Notes: generated from the sequence alone by a model not told the origin. A DNA stretch of 64,000 nucleotides from Amphibalanus amphitrite (GCF_019059575.1 NW_024882798.1:62001-126000); one strand, 5' to 3'. Counted from the first letter of the stretch, positions 1 through 11,616 are shown. Translations and numbers: made by a program.

Positions 1-213
1 GCAAGTAATCACCCTTCATCCATACCTGATAGGTATAGGCACTGGGATAGAGCGACAGGCCGAAGAGGCTTTGTCGATGTCTATGATAACATGTTTATTT
101 TCTAAATTCATCTTTGGGCTAGGTGTAAACGAAACCTACTCAGTACATATCTTTTCATGGAAAACAGTGGTTTAGTGGCATTGCTCTCGGTTGGGGGTAA
201 GCTCGCCCACTCG

Positions 214-3200
214 CCTGGGGTCAGGGGCGTCGCCACGGATTTTTGAGTGGGGGGGGGTCGGGTTTCTAGTCTTCACCCGATGGGTAGGGGTGTTTTTTTT
301 TGCCACACTTCCCAGTTTTGTGCGTGCGTATGTGTGTGTGTGTGTGCGTGTGTAACAAATCGGCGCGCAGCGCCGCCAAATTTGGTATAACCTATTAGGT
401 AGGTGTACCTACCTACATCACTTGCGTAAAAATTATCACTGGTCACTTAAGGTCAGGTCGCCATGTCAAGTTCAGTTATACGGTATACCTCTATAAAAAC
501 TTTCCCCTCTCGCCATTCTTGTAGCTTTTCTCCCATAACTTCGAAATTTGGTACACTGTATAGGTACCTAATGTATGGGGTTATACGTGTCAGCAATTCA
601 TGATTCTAACTGAGGATTTACATCTATGATCTGAAGGCAGGTCAAATACGTGACCTCATCATTAGAAAATAATGAGAAATTAGAAAAAGCACGAATGCCT
701 CCTGCTTTGAAAAAGTTCGTCAGAAACGCAAAATATCCCTCGCCGGTCGAGGGGGGGAGGCGGGTGCCGCCCCCCCCATAGGGTTTTTTTCGCGATAGCT
801 CCAAACACGCTGGCGATAGAGAGCTGAAACTTGGCATACCTGACCTTTGATCCAAGCCGCATCTTTTGACACCAACCGCATTTTCGGGTCAGGTCAGGTC
901 ACTGACCTATGACGTCATAAGTGAACTTCTGCACGGTCTTCAGATGTCGCAACTTCGCAACGCCCTCACTGCCAGAGGAGATGTCACAGGGAAATGAAAC
1001 TTGCGGGATCTAGTATCCATTATGAGTCCCACAACTTGTATATCTCAGATTTTTCCTAAAGGTCATATGAGGTCAGGTCATTTTCGTGACCTCACCATTA
1101 TAAGTCAATGGGGAAAAATGAAAACTGCTATTCTGGCGCCGGGAACGATCTCCAACTATCTCAAGCACACAGAATCGTGATTTGATGCACTCCTTGCAAG
1201 GTTAAATGCGTCACTTTTGCAATGTTGACGTCATCAAGGTCATATTAGTTTTTCGTCAATAACTCTTGATCAAATTGAGCTAGCGAGTCGGGAAAGCCAC
1301 CAATGGACTCAGAAAGACCTGCCGAATCGAATGATATGCGACATGACCTCTTTCGACCAACTTCGTGACATGGGGGTGCTGACCTGACCTTGACCTGAGG
1401 TCAACACCCCAAGTTGACCTGACCCGGACAAAAAGTATATCATTCGACGCGCCTGAGCGGGACGAACACGATGCTGCCAAAATCGGCGCTCTGCGGCCGT
1501 TTTTTGCGAAGTTATTCACCAAAACCTGAACCGTACCTTGGGGCACTTGACCTGACCTCAGAGGTCACCGGTTGACCTAGGACCTTAAAATCGGGTACCA
1601 ATCTCTGCGTCTCGTAACGGCGCACACGCTCGTTTTTTCCGCGACGCGCTAGCTCCACCAGGGGCGAAACGGCGAGGGGGTCGTACCCGCCCCCCCCCCC
1701 CCCCCCCCTCGGCCGGCGCGTATGTAGAAAACCAATAGGTCCGGCGAGGGATATCTTTGGAGCCATGACAAATCAGCTCATCATTGCCAGGGACAGGGTG
1801 CAACTTATGGCGAGTGATGACTCGAAAGGTCATTAGTGGAAATGTCCATCGATGGCCACCAGCATTTTTTTCTACAACTTTTGACGAAGACGCGGTAGAG
1901 CGATGACAGCACCTGGAAGGTGTTCACTGTTCAGCTCAATAACACGGATCCATTCATATGCAGCAGGAGGTCCTTTTTCGATCAGGACATAACGTTGACC
2001 TGAGGTCGTTTTAACGTTAATTCTGAATGGTCAAATTTTAACTTAAGTGACGCGTCTCAAAGAGATCAAGACGGTGGTACTGGTGACAAGACAACATATG
2101 TAAATACCATACAAATTCACGGAATCGAAAGTTATTGCAAAGCAGATGTTTCGGCAGAATCTGTCCAGTTAGCTGTTTGCCTTCTTATGGGCCAAACATA
2201 GACCTGAGATGAAATCTAATGCGAAGCTAGCGAAAGAGCGTTAAAAGAGCTATCGAATAGTTTTCTGCTTCACTGTAGCCCTTCTATTGGTGGTTTCCCA
2301 GTCGCTAACGTATAACGTATACTAAACTAACGCTGAGGCATGCTTTCGACCCCTGATCGATCTACAGGTTTGCGGAAAAAAGAGCATGCTGCCCGTGACG
2401 AGAGAAAGCCGATGATACCCATTTACAAGTTTTCGGGTCATCTCAGGACTCAGGTCATCGCCAATAAGTAGAGAAACTCGGGACCTGCTAGAACTTAACG
2501 AATGTAAGTTGTGATGGTTTTTCGAGGTTCTGATTACGAATGTTATCTTAGTTTTGAACGAAGATGATGACTCCATGCATTTGGGGTAGATCAGGTCAGG
2601 TCAGATCGACCAGTACCTAATAGTGGATGACCACCACCGATTGCTTCCTAGCATGTTATATGAATAAGCAACACAACTACTTCTTAAATGTTCAGATGGG
2701 CGCTAAGTTCAAAATCAGCTCCAAAAACTACCCTATCAATTAAAAGCACGTTATGAAAAAGTGAACTAAGGTCATCTTTATTTGAATCAGGGATATCGAT
2801 TTATTTTAAGTAGGTGATTAACTCGAGCGCACCGGAAGTTTTGTTGCAATCGGCTCCTTTTTGCGCGACTTCTTTGCGAAAGCCCGAGACGGTTCCATCT
2901 GACTCCCTTTCCCCTACATGTGCACTGTACAGCTAGTTGTGACGGTAGCCATGGGGCTGAGGCTAGTTTGTAGTTTTGTAGTTAGGTACTGATCCGACGA
3001 ATCGACTGCGACCATTTTTTTAAAACGATCAGACGAACGCTCGGGGCAGTTTTGGCGTGTCCAATCCTTTGAGGGATAAAAAGGTACTAGGATGGGGGCT
3101 ACTTAAAAACATTGTTGTGCTTGTGTTCCCCGCCCACAGCTAATTGACCTTTAGGTAATTGGCTAATTGGCTTTAGGGAGCTCTTGAAGCGATTTTGAAT

Positions 3201-3375
3201 CTGATGTATTTGTTGGTGTTGCTGACGCCTGCTTCACTGACATAAAAGCTAAAAAGCATACTCAGCATCGCAAAAAGTGGGGGGTCGACACCCCCAGTTT
3301 TCAAGAGTGGGGGGGTCACGACCCCCCCCCCCCCCGACCCCCCCCCCCCCCGTCGGCGACGCCCCTGCCTGGGGT
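214..3375. mobile_element. Non-autonomous hAT-type DNA transposon, 3.1 kb, with 8 bp target duplication
   Basis: The element occupies about 222-3367. It starts CAGGGGCGTCGCC and ends with the inverted counterpart GGCGACGCCCCTG, and CAGGG-type ends are characteristic of hAT elements. The flanking octamers are identical: CCTGGGGT at 214-221 and again at 3368-3375, the 8 bp duplication expected of hAT. No transposase reading frame is visible, so it would have been moved in trans. Just inside both ends are long G or C runs. The interior is rich in AGGTCA/TGACCT motifs and carries a second element (737-1750). Ends and duplication are read directly from the sequence; the hAT assignment follows from them. 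Confidence 0.82.
737..1750. mobile_element. Nested short DNA transposon, G-tract family C, copy 1
   Basis: The stretch begins CCCTCGCCGG and ends CCGGCGAGGG, so its outer 10 bp are inverted repeats. Further in, a G-run plus GCGGGT at 750-765 is mirrored by ACCCGC plus a C-run at 1684-1710. ATAT lies on each side (733-736 and 1751-1754), a possible 4 bp target duplication. It sits inside the hAT element, so it is the younger insertion. No protein is encoded. A close copy lies at 5852-6644 and a fragment at 42180-42545. The interior holds TGACGTCA (around 910), AGGTCA half-sites and the core shared with several other elements (around 1440-1490). Confidence 0.6.
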
Positions 3376-3555
3376 TACCCCAATGTGCTAATTTTATCTT
3401 AAAACAGCCATGTTTGGAAAAAATGCCAGCCTGCCTTGTCACCCCTCACTACAAACACTTCAACGATCCTTTCATAGCATTCGTATAAATATTAGGTTTG
3501 TATGGTATAACATTAACAGTGCAACATATCTCAGTTTATTTTTGCTTTATAACTA

Positions 3556-4476
3556 CCAGCAAAACGCCTTTTGGGCGAAGAACGAGCGAGCGAGATAGTG
3601 AGCCCTGCACGTGCCAGAAGGGCGAGAGGGAACTTCCAACCGGCTTGCGCAAAGCACCCTTCTAACCGGTAGCTAGCGGTGTACCAAATTTGAACGCAAT
3701 CGGCCCAGCCGTTCCTGAGATCTGGAAGCGGCATTCTGCACGTGCGCACGTGCAAACGGGGTCCAAACTAACTTTTGCACGGCACCCTACTAACTGGTCC
3801 CCAGCCTTGTACCAAATTTGAGCGCAATCGGCCCAGCCGTTCTCGAGATCTGGAAGCGCTCCCTGCGCGTGCGCACGTGCAGTAGCACCCTAACCGCAAC
3901 ACATGGGAATGCATTGCCTGGTGGGTGCCTACCTGTATGCCAAGCTTCAGCGAAATAGCCCTAGTAATTACCGAGTTATTAAAATGGGAACAAATTTGAC
4001 ACCTCTTATAGTTGTATTTTGCACGCGCAATGGGGGTGACCCACATGCATCGATCGAGAGTATCCTATTTTTGGTAGAAGGGGTGCTGATACCCTATAAA
4101 AATTACCGCAAGTCAATCGCCCAAGCGGTTGCTGAGATATGAGCCTCTGAAAATCACTACTTTTGCAAAACAGCTTGAACACCCTTGACTTTTCACGTGG
4201 CACGTGCCACGACGGTCACTGAGATGTATCAAAAGTAGTCAATTACGGGGTAGAAGGGAAGGGGCTACCCAGCAAAAAAGACCGCAGGTCAATCGGTCCA
4301 GCGGTTGCTGAGATATACCTAAGCCTCTCAAAAGCGTTACCTACAGGCCGGGCCGGGCCGGGCCGGGCCGCTCATACTGAGATTTTTCCGTTATATGCAC
4401 AGTCACGCACAGTGTATATAAATAGTTATATGTATTGAAAAGACTCGCTTCGCTCGCTGCGCTCGCTCGCTCGTAA
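3556..4476. mobile_element. Family A element, copy 1 (possible Helitron-like, non-autonomous)
   Basis: This 921 bp element starts CCAGCAAAACGCC and ends CGCTCGTAA. GAGCGAGCGAG near the left end faces CTCGCTCGCTCG near the right end. Inside are two roughly 115 bp tandem units, each ending in a GCACGTGCGCACGTGC-type palindrome (3738-3753 and a variant near 3866), and a GGCCG repeat at 4349-4370. Copies lie at 8019-8898 and 36551-37243. The bases outside are A on the left and T on the right, with no target duplication. That is how Helitrons insert, but the ends are not the textbook TC...CTRR, so the class is an inference. Confidence 0.6.
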
Positions 4477-5352
4477 TAGCAATATACAATTTTTGTTAGC
4501 GTTAACTTCTACGCTGGCGTTACCTCAGCTGCCATGCTGAAAGGACAAACACTTAAGCATTTTATTATGAATAATTTAGCCGGAAACGGTGTGGCCGGGC
4601 TTCCCCCACGCCCGGGTTTACCCCGGCTTCCCCTATTGCTCATATTCAATTAGATCGAACTAAAGGTCATGTGACCTTTAGGCCTTGTAATGTATCTTCA
4701 AATTGTAGCTCGATAGTAATTGGTGGGTTGAAATGGATATACTCGTAACAATGCGAAGCCGTAACATCGTCGCGAATTTAACAAACGATAATGAGGTAAA
4801 AGACAATGCGAAGGTGCAACTGCTCTAAACGTCCCGCTAAAAGACAATGACTCGTTATAACACATAAAACACTACCTTTCACGCAAACAGCCACAAGACG
4901 AAACCGCTAGTTTGTACTGTCGTTGCCCGTTCCGCACTTCGCGGTGTCTGCTGAAACCCGGACGGACAATTAGAAACTGGAGTGGAGTGAATACTTACAA
5001 CATTTGGTCACGGACCAGCTGCGGTCATTGTGCCAAGTACTCGGCATAACGCGCGATTTACTGACATCAGCTGCATCACGTCCCCGAGTGGGTCCAATGA
5101 CACTATCTGTTTCAAGTTGTCCAGTGTTGAATGTGTCCGCGTCGTCTAGGTATTATAGCTCTCGTCACGTCGCTCACCGCTCACACGGTCGCTGGATGCA
5201 GCGTGCACCCTCAGCGTGTCGTGCGGTGAGCGCGCGCGGCGCTCAGTCTGCCGCCAGCCGCGGCCGACGGCGCACGGTGGTCTGGTGGTCCCCTGGGTCT
5301 GCCGGGTCCAGTCCCCTGTGCCACACAGCTGAGAGCACAGCGTCCAGCAGAC
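4477..5352. promoter_or_regulatory. Probable promoter and 5' UTR region of the FAS1 gene
   Basis: No gene is visible in 4477-5150, which is ordinary AT-rich DNA. From about 5150 the composition turns GC- and CpG-rich up to the signal-peptide exon at 5353. An initiator-like TCAGTC lies at 5243-5248, but no TATA box precedes it at the right distance. The promoter role is inferred from position and composition only; the exact start of transcription cannot be read from the sequence. Confidence 0.3.
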
Positions 5353-5445
5353 ATGGTCTGCGGTGGACCGGCCACAGCCGCGGGGCGTCTGCTTCTTATC
5401 ATCAGCTGCGTTTGGCTCTGCGCGGCTGATAGTATTGACACCCAG
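5353..5445 (+). CDS. Signal-peptide exon, probably exon 1 of the FAS1-domain protein
   Basis: An ATG at 5353 opens 31 codons beginning MVCGGPATAAGR, followed by a hydrophobic core (LLLIISCVWLCAA) and SIDTQ, a typical secretory signal. The exon ends exactly at a strong donor (CAG|GTAAGA, intron from 5446) in phase 0. The next convincing + strand coding exon begins at 29500, also in phase 0, after a good pyrimidine tract and TTTCAG. Joining the two gives a secreted protein that would otherwise lack a start codon and signal. The link across 24 kb is an inference; another first exon, or extra small exons between, cannot be excluded. Confidence 0.55.
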
Positions 5446-5851
5446 GTAAGAAAGGGTGCAAATTTGGGCTAGCGCTCTTTGGCAACACACGCTCAAATAT
5501 CTCTCGGGATTTTTTGTTTGTTTTTGTTTTGCTACATCATATTGTGATGCATTGCCGGTGCCGTCAGCCATACGTTTGTGTACCTATAGCAGCCACAAGT
5601 ACTCCGGTATATCAATGTGCTAGCATTTCGTTCGCGCATTTGTTTTATTGCATCAACGCCCGGCAGTAAAAATTCGTTTGCCTATTCGCTTTTGCTGTCC
5701 CTCCCCCCAGTAGCGACATTTTTGTCCTGACTGGGGGAGGGGGGGGGGCAGACCGGTGACTGCGGGGGTTTTGCCCCCCCCCCCCCCCGTTAACATGACA
5801 AGACCCTGGAATTTGGTATATAAGTATACGAAAAAGTGCAAATTTAAGCAT
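5446..5851. repeat. Start of the large intron, with a G-run/C-run hairpin
   Basis: At 5733-5790 a long G-run (TGGGGGAGGGGGGGGGG) is followed by GCAGACC..., a GGGGG stretch and a C-run ending before GTTAACATGAC. The same type of end, C-run then AGTTAACATG, recurs at 17940-17958. It looks like the edge of a short element, but no matching second end was found. I see no gene here. Confidence 0.4.
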
Positions 5852-6644
5852 CGCCGGCCGAGGGGAGGGGGGCGGGTGCCGCCCCCCCCCATAGGGTTTT
5901 TTTCGCGATAGCTCCAAACACACCGGTGATTCAATATCATTCAAAGCTGAAACTTGGCATACCTGACCTTTGATTCAAGCTGGATCTTTTGACACCAACC
6001 GCATTTTCGGATGTCAGGTCACTGACCTATGACGTCATAAGTGAACCTCTGTACAGTCTTCATATGTCGTAACTTCGCAACGCCCTCACTTTCGTGACCT
6101 CACCATTATAAGTCAATGGGGAAAAATCCAAACTGCTATTTTTGCGCCGGGAACGATCTCCAACTATCTACATACAGCACACAGAATCGTGATTTCATGC
6201 ACTCCTTGCAATGTTCGATGCTTCCATTTTGCAATGTTGACCTTGCGTGACGTCATTTATGACGTCACGCAACCTGACCGACCGTGACCCGAGGTCAACA
6301 CCCTAATTTGACCAAACCCAAACAAAAAAGTATATCATACGACGCGCCTGGGCGAGACGAACACGATGCTGCCAAAATCGCGGCTCTGCGGCCGTTTTTT
6401 GCGAAGTTATTCACTAAAAATGGAACCGTACCTTGGGGCACTTGACCTGACCTCAGAGGTCACCGGTCGACCTAGGACATTTAAATCTGGTATCAATCTC
6501 TGCGTCTCGTAACGGCGCACACGCTCGTTTCTTCCGCGACGCGCTAGCTCCACCAGGGGCGAAACGGCGAGGGAGGTCGTACCCGCCCCCCATCCCCCTC
6601 GGCCGGTGCGTATGTAGAAAACCAATAAATAGGTCCGACGAGGG
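5852..6644. mobile_element. Short DNA transposon, G-tract family C, copy 2
   Basis: This matches 741-1750 over most of its length. The left end is CGCCGGCCGAGG, then a G-run and GCGGGTGCCGCC; the right end is ACCCGCC, a C-run, CTCGGCCGG and the tail GTAGAAAACCAATA...CGACGAGGG. It is about 200 bp shorter inside than copy 1. It carries TGACGTCA near 6030 and 6250 and the shared core at about 6335-6385. No coding capacity is seen. Confidence 0.6.
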
Positions 6645-6693
6645 TTACGACGAGGCCCCGCGCCCCGCTGGGCTTTTCAGCCATACGCGCCCT

Positions 6694-6732
6694 GCTGGGG
6701 GGGGGGGGGGCAGAATCTGCCCCCCCCCCCAT
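6694..6732. repeat. Perfect G-run/C-run palindrome
   Basis: A run of about 12 G followed by CAGAATCTG and a run of about 12 C forms a self-complementary stretch. It can fold as a hairpin, and the G-run alone could form a quadruplex. The same design occurs at the ends of several short elements in this window. Confidence 0.6.
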
Positions 6733-7398
6733 GTCTAACTTCCGAACCGATGGTCGTAGAAAGACGGGGAAAACGGCAATTGAAAGCCCGCAAAAAGGCG
6801 GATCTTAAGAGCCGATTTCGTTTGCTTAAGTAGGTCAGAGGTCAGGTCAAGGTCAGGTGAAGGGTAAAAAATGCAAGTTTCTACAGTATCGGCCTTGCAC
6901 CGTAGTTGCCGAAGAATGGACTGAGACTGATTGCCCAAAACGTGTTCTTAGGCTACTAAGACAAGATTCGTTGCATACAATGTCATACAAAGGTCAAGGT
7001 CAAGGTCAGGTCAGGTCACCAAATACGAAATATAGAAGAGGGCATATGCGACATATGTTTCATGAGTTATTTTATTCACAGAATTCAATGGGCACAGTCA
7101 ATTAGTGATATGGACCACACCTGGATGAATTTCAGATCGAGGCCAGGTCACGGTCAGGTCAAGCGAGGTCAAATTTTGAAGTTTATTGTTAAGACCTAAA
7201 AAGGTGTCTATCTGATGCCGTTTTTCACGTCGAATCGAATGGTGCCATTTTTGTTCCCGTATGAGGTCAAGAAGTTCCATAGATTTCATTTTTTGAAAAT
7301 TGTGTGTTTCGTGACGTCATAAAAGTTTGAATACCACCCACATTTTTGAACTGATTCTTCTAAAATTTGTTATGCGGGTGCACATAGACCACATCTCT
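6733..7398. other. AGGTCA-rich intronic repeat DNA
   Basis: No gene is seen. The stretch holds dense direct repeats of AGGTCA and AAGGTCA (6838-6860, 6989-7018, 7135-7172), including TCAAGGTCA at about 7000. Short open frames here follow no coding pattern. It is probably the remains of another member of the GGTCA-rich transposon group. Confidence 0.5.
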
Positions 7399-7967
<569 letters not shown>

Positions 7968-8957
7968 CCAATCCAAGCGTCAATGCCTAAAATGGCTTGA
8001 TTTTAGCAACTGCAATCACCAGTAAAACGCCTTTTGGGCGAAGAACGAGCGAGCGAGATAGTGAGCCGTGCACGTGCGGAAGGGCGAGAGGGTACTTCCA
8101 ACGGGCTTGTGCAAAGCACCCTTCTAACCGGTCGCTAGCGGTGTGCCAAATTTGAACGCAATCGGACCAGCCGTTCCTAAGATCTGGAAGCGGCATTCTA
8201 CACGTGCGCACGTGCAAACGGGGTCCAAAATGACTTTTGCACGGCACCCTACTAACCGGTCTCCAACCGTGTACCAAATTTGAGCGCAATCGGCCCAGCC
8301 GTTCTCGAGATCTGGAAACGCCCCCTGCACGTGCGCACGTGCAGTAGCACCCTAACCGCAATACATGGGAATGCATTGCCTGGTGGGTGCCTATCTGTAT
8401 GCCAAGTTTCAGCGAAATCGCCCCAGTAATTACCGAGCTACTGAAATGGGAACAAATTTGGCACCTCTTCTTTTTGTATTTTGCACGTGTAGTGGGGGTC
8501 ACTCACATAGATGAAGAGTATCCGACCTTTGGTAGAAGGGATACAGCTACCCTATAAAAATGACCGCAAGACCATCGCTCAAGCCGCTGCTGAGATATTG
8601 GCCTCTCAAAATCATTACTTTTGCAAAACTGCTTGAACACCCTTGACTTTTCACGTGGCACGTGCCACGGCGGTCACTGAGATGTATCAAAAGTAGTCAA
8701 TTACGGGGTAGAAGGGATGGGGCTACCCAGCAAAAAAGACCGCAGGCTATTCGGTCCAGCGGTTGCTGAGATATAAGCCTCTCAAAAGCGTTACAGGCCG
8801 GGCCGGGCCGGGCCGGGCCGGGCCGGGCCGCTCATACTGAGATTTTTCCGTTATATTGAAAAGACTTCGCTTCGCTCGCTGCGCTCGCTCGCTCGTAATA
8901 AACTGGGCATTACGCTAGATACATGTTTCCTGTGAAGGAAATAGCTAACACAAATTT
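7968..8957. repeat. Dispersed repeat B, interrupted by a family A insertion
   Basis: The segments 7968-8018 and 8899-8957 together match 11508-11616 almost base for base. The inner 880 bp (8019-8898) is absent from the other copy. Repeat B itself is short, non-coding and of unknown class. Confidence 0.75.
8019..8898. mobile_element. Family A element, copy 2, with a readable empty site
   Basis: The element runs from CCAGTAAAACGCC to CGCTCGTAA. Because repeat B exists uninterrupted at 11508-11616, the insertion point can be read: ...GCAATCA | TAAACTGGG... The target was cut between A and T and no bases were duplicated. The boundary is ambiguous by one base, because A lies both just outside the left end and at the right end. 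It contains the GCACGTGCGCACGTGC palindrome (8327-8342) and a GGCCG tandem repeat (8797-8830). No coding capacity. Confidence 0.65.
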
Positions 8958-9157
8958 TCGTGGTTTCAAGCGTTCAAACATCTGAAATGATGTTGGTCCC
9001 ATGCATTAGGGTGGATGTCAAGGTCACCTGAACGTCAGCTCAGGTCATTGACCTTTGATAACCTCGGTTCACTTTTTCGGATTGTACATGTTTCTAGGCC
9101 AGTTTTTGGAGCTGAATTCGAATTTAACAACCATATGAACGTTTACGAATATATATT

Positions 9158-9289
9158 ACTGACCGGGCCGACGAAATTATTTGGAAACGAGGTTTGCAAA
9201 ATTGACGGAGGCCCGAGTGCGGAGCACGAGGGCCGGAGTCAAATTTTGCAAGCCGAGTTTCCAAATAATTTCCTACGGCTGAGGTCAGT
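9158..9289. repeat. 132 bp near-perfect palindrome
   Basis: From ACTGACC at 9158 to GGTCAGT at 9289 the sequence is an imperfect inverted repeat. The left arm, including AAATTATTTGGAAAC and TTTGCAAAATT, pairs with its right-hand counterpart around a short CGAGTGCGGAGCACGAG centre. It resembles a fold-back MITE or a transcribed hairpin. No protein-coding sense. Confidence 0.7.
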
Positions 9290-9356
9290 CAGGGCTGTCT
9301 CATCCCTATCTCCGTAACGTGTCGTAAGCGACCAATGACGTCACGGCATTGCGGCG

Positions 9357-9612
9357 TTCTGAGGGCTGTTCACGGGCCCTGTGTGCGGTCGGACCGCACA
9401 CAGCCTCCAAGCTCCGCCCACTGCGTCCCTACGTCAGCCTTCCGTCACCGCACACAGCGATCGCTGTGGCCGGTCGGGACTGGCCACAGCGGACCGTCCA
9501 CCGCACGCAGCCGTGACGTCAGAGCCGCCTACCCATCCCCTACCCCCACGCCTGCTGGACGCTCCGCACACACCGCACGCAGCAGTGTGCGGTGCCCGTG
9601 AACACCCCTCTG
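9357..9612. repeat. GC-rich element with inverted ends and an internal 25 bp palindrome
   Basis: The left end, CTGAGGGCTGTTCACGGGCC, and the right end, GGTGCCCGTGAACACCCCTC, are inverted repeats with a few mismatches. Just inside, 9379-9403 is a perfect palindrome (CTGTGTGCGGTC, one base, GACCGCACACAG). TGACGTCA-type motifs lie near 9337 and 9510. It is probably a MITE-like element. The open frames over it (9335-9689) look like products of base composition. Confidence 0.5.
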
Positions 9613-10542
9613 ATTGGGCGGCAGCTCTGAATCACCCGACTGGTGGTCCCCGCTCGACAAGCGCACGTTCGCCGACTAGACATTTGTAGTGGCATTGACG
9701 GCAGAAAAAGTGAGGTAATGCAGAGCTCTGAATATACTTGAATAGAGTCTAAGCCGTTAGTAATACGTAAAAACGTCAGATAGGTTTCTTGTTCGTCTTG
9801 ATTTGAGCTTTTATGTGATATAACTTTTACCTTAGTGTCGAGGTTGGCAGCTATGTGGGAGAGCCCTCAAGTTGGGTCATTTTCCATAGGATTGCATTAC
9901 AGCCGTCCGACCCTTCGTACCAGTGACGTCACGGAAATCGCTGCTTCGGCCTAATGAGCATACCTTCTATATAGGGCCTTGGAGGTCAGTAAGATTTTTC
10001 CTACATGCCGCATACCTATTACAACGTTTTGACATGTTTTGGTGACACTTAACAATTGTTTTGTCCATAATTTTCTATCAATGATTGTGATACTGCTGTG
10101 GATAAAGCTTTGAAGGAAATTCATAGAAGAAAATGCATCAAAATACCTTACTTCAAACGGAATCGTCTCTGAAAATATTACCTCAGATTGGCACAACAAT
10201 TGGATATCCAAGGAACATAATGCATGAATGATTTTTCACGACATAAGAAAAAGAAGAAGGTTTACTATTCCTAGTGATTAAACGTGAATTTTCCAGTCTT
10301 GTTGCAAAAAATATTTGCTTTATATATGTAATCGTGCTGTGTTGATGCCCTATGGCAAAACGTTCGTGAAATACATTATATTTTCCATATTTTAGGTACA
10401 TGTATGTTTCGAGGACAGGACTATACAACTATCAAATAATAACTCAATAAAGAAATAAACTTAGGCCCAAGGAAACGGTGTACATATAAAACGAAGATAA
10501 GACAACAATCGATAATAGATTTCGGTTAATAGGCGCATATCT
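9613..10542. other. Intronic DNA, nothing recognised
   Basis: AT-rich sequence without a convincing reading frame, tRNA-like box or long repeat. Confidence 0.5.
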
Positions 10543-10692
10543 AATTATAAGAAAGAAAAACATTGACCTTTTTCCTCGAATCTATAGCAAAATTAATGAA
10601 AAATCACCTTTTTTACGTAAATAAGAAGGTGATTTTCATTAATTTTGCTATAGATTCGAGGAAAAAGGTCAATGTTTTTCTTTCTTATAATT
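10543..10692. repeat. Long inverted repeat with arms of about 68 bp
   Basis: The left arm (10543-10610) and right arm (10626-10692) are complementary over their whole length with a single one-base difference in an A-run, separated by about 15 bp. A transcript would fold into a near-perfect long hairpin. The near identity of the arms implies a recent origin or maintained pairing. Confidence 0.85.
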
Positions 10693-11507
10693 GTATCTAT
10701 CATGTTCCTCGCCAGAGCTCTGGCTCTGCAGAGCACTGGCAAACATTAATACTATCGGGCGCATATCTAACCATAATTTGGGCTTTGTAACCAATAGGTA
10801 CAAAATATTTCAAGGCCCTTTATAAGTAGAGCAGATAGTTTTTACCAAAAATGTAAGTTTTCTAATCTTACGATGCAAATATCATGCAATAATGATGTCA
10901 ATTATACATTCCCTGGGCCAATACCTCTGGGTTAATGCGATAATATTCCATAGTTCAGAGGTCATTGCCCTGGGCAGTAAACCCGGGCAGTAAACTTTTG
11001 TTTACTGCCCGGCCTATCAAATCAAGATTACTTTTATCAAATAACATGGCATTTTGACACCGACAGTTTCTTGCTCATAGTTTTACTGCCCGGCTCGTGC
11101 TGTGCTTAAGACATACCCCGGCATGTAGGAAACAGTTTTGGTGCCTTCGTAACATGTTGCGAAGCTGTCAGAGGCGGTTGACACCTATTACGAATACCCG
11201 GCAGGACCCCTACTGGTTGACCTGACCTGACCTGACCCGACCTGGCCTAAATGCATGAAGACATCATCTGTGATCAAAACTAACATAATATTCGTAATCA
11301 GCACCCCGAAAAGGGATGCAGCCAACCAGGATGCAGCCAGCCGCGGCTACAGCCGGCCTATGCAGACCTCTACTGGTCAGCGGTCAAACCTACCGGAGCC
11401 GATCAGGCGCGGGAGCGAGCAGCGACTCTCTAGTTCCAGAGACACTCGCTCAGTGTTTAGATACACAATAGAATATCCCATCACTGCATTTATATTAAAG
11501 CATCACT
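10693..11507. other. Intronic DNA with a 13 bp-arm hairpin and a GGTCA cluster
   Basis: A perfect hairpin lies at 10983-11012 (CCGGGCAGTAAAC, TTTT, then its complement), with a further partial copy of the arm near 11080-11093. A run of TGACCTGACCTGACC lies at 11218-11240. No gene is seen; a 91-residue open frame at 11255-11530 has no recognisable feature. Confidence 0.5.
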
Positions 11508-11616
11508 CAAATCCAAGCGTCAATGCCTAAAATGGCTTGATTTTAGCAATTGCAATCATAAACTGGGCATTACGCTAGATACATGTTTCCTGTGAAGGAA
11601 ATAGCTAACACAAATT
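11508..11616. repeat. Dispersed repeat B, uninterrupted copy
   Basis: This copy matches both flanks of the family A insertion at 8019-8898 and so represents the empty insertion site. Homology ends near CACAAATT at 11616. Confidence 0.75.

Noticed and set aside
5004-5429. A 141-residue frame overlapping the signal-peptide exon
   Set aside because: It lies in another frame, has no donor in phase, and is driven by the CpG-rich promoter composition.
9335-9689. Arg/Pro/Ser-rich frames
   Set aside because: They coincide with a palindromic GC-rich element and have no coding character.
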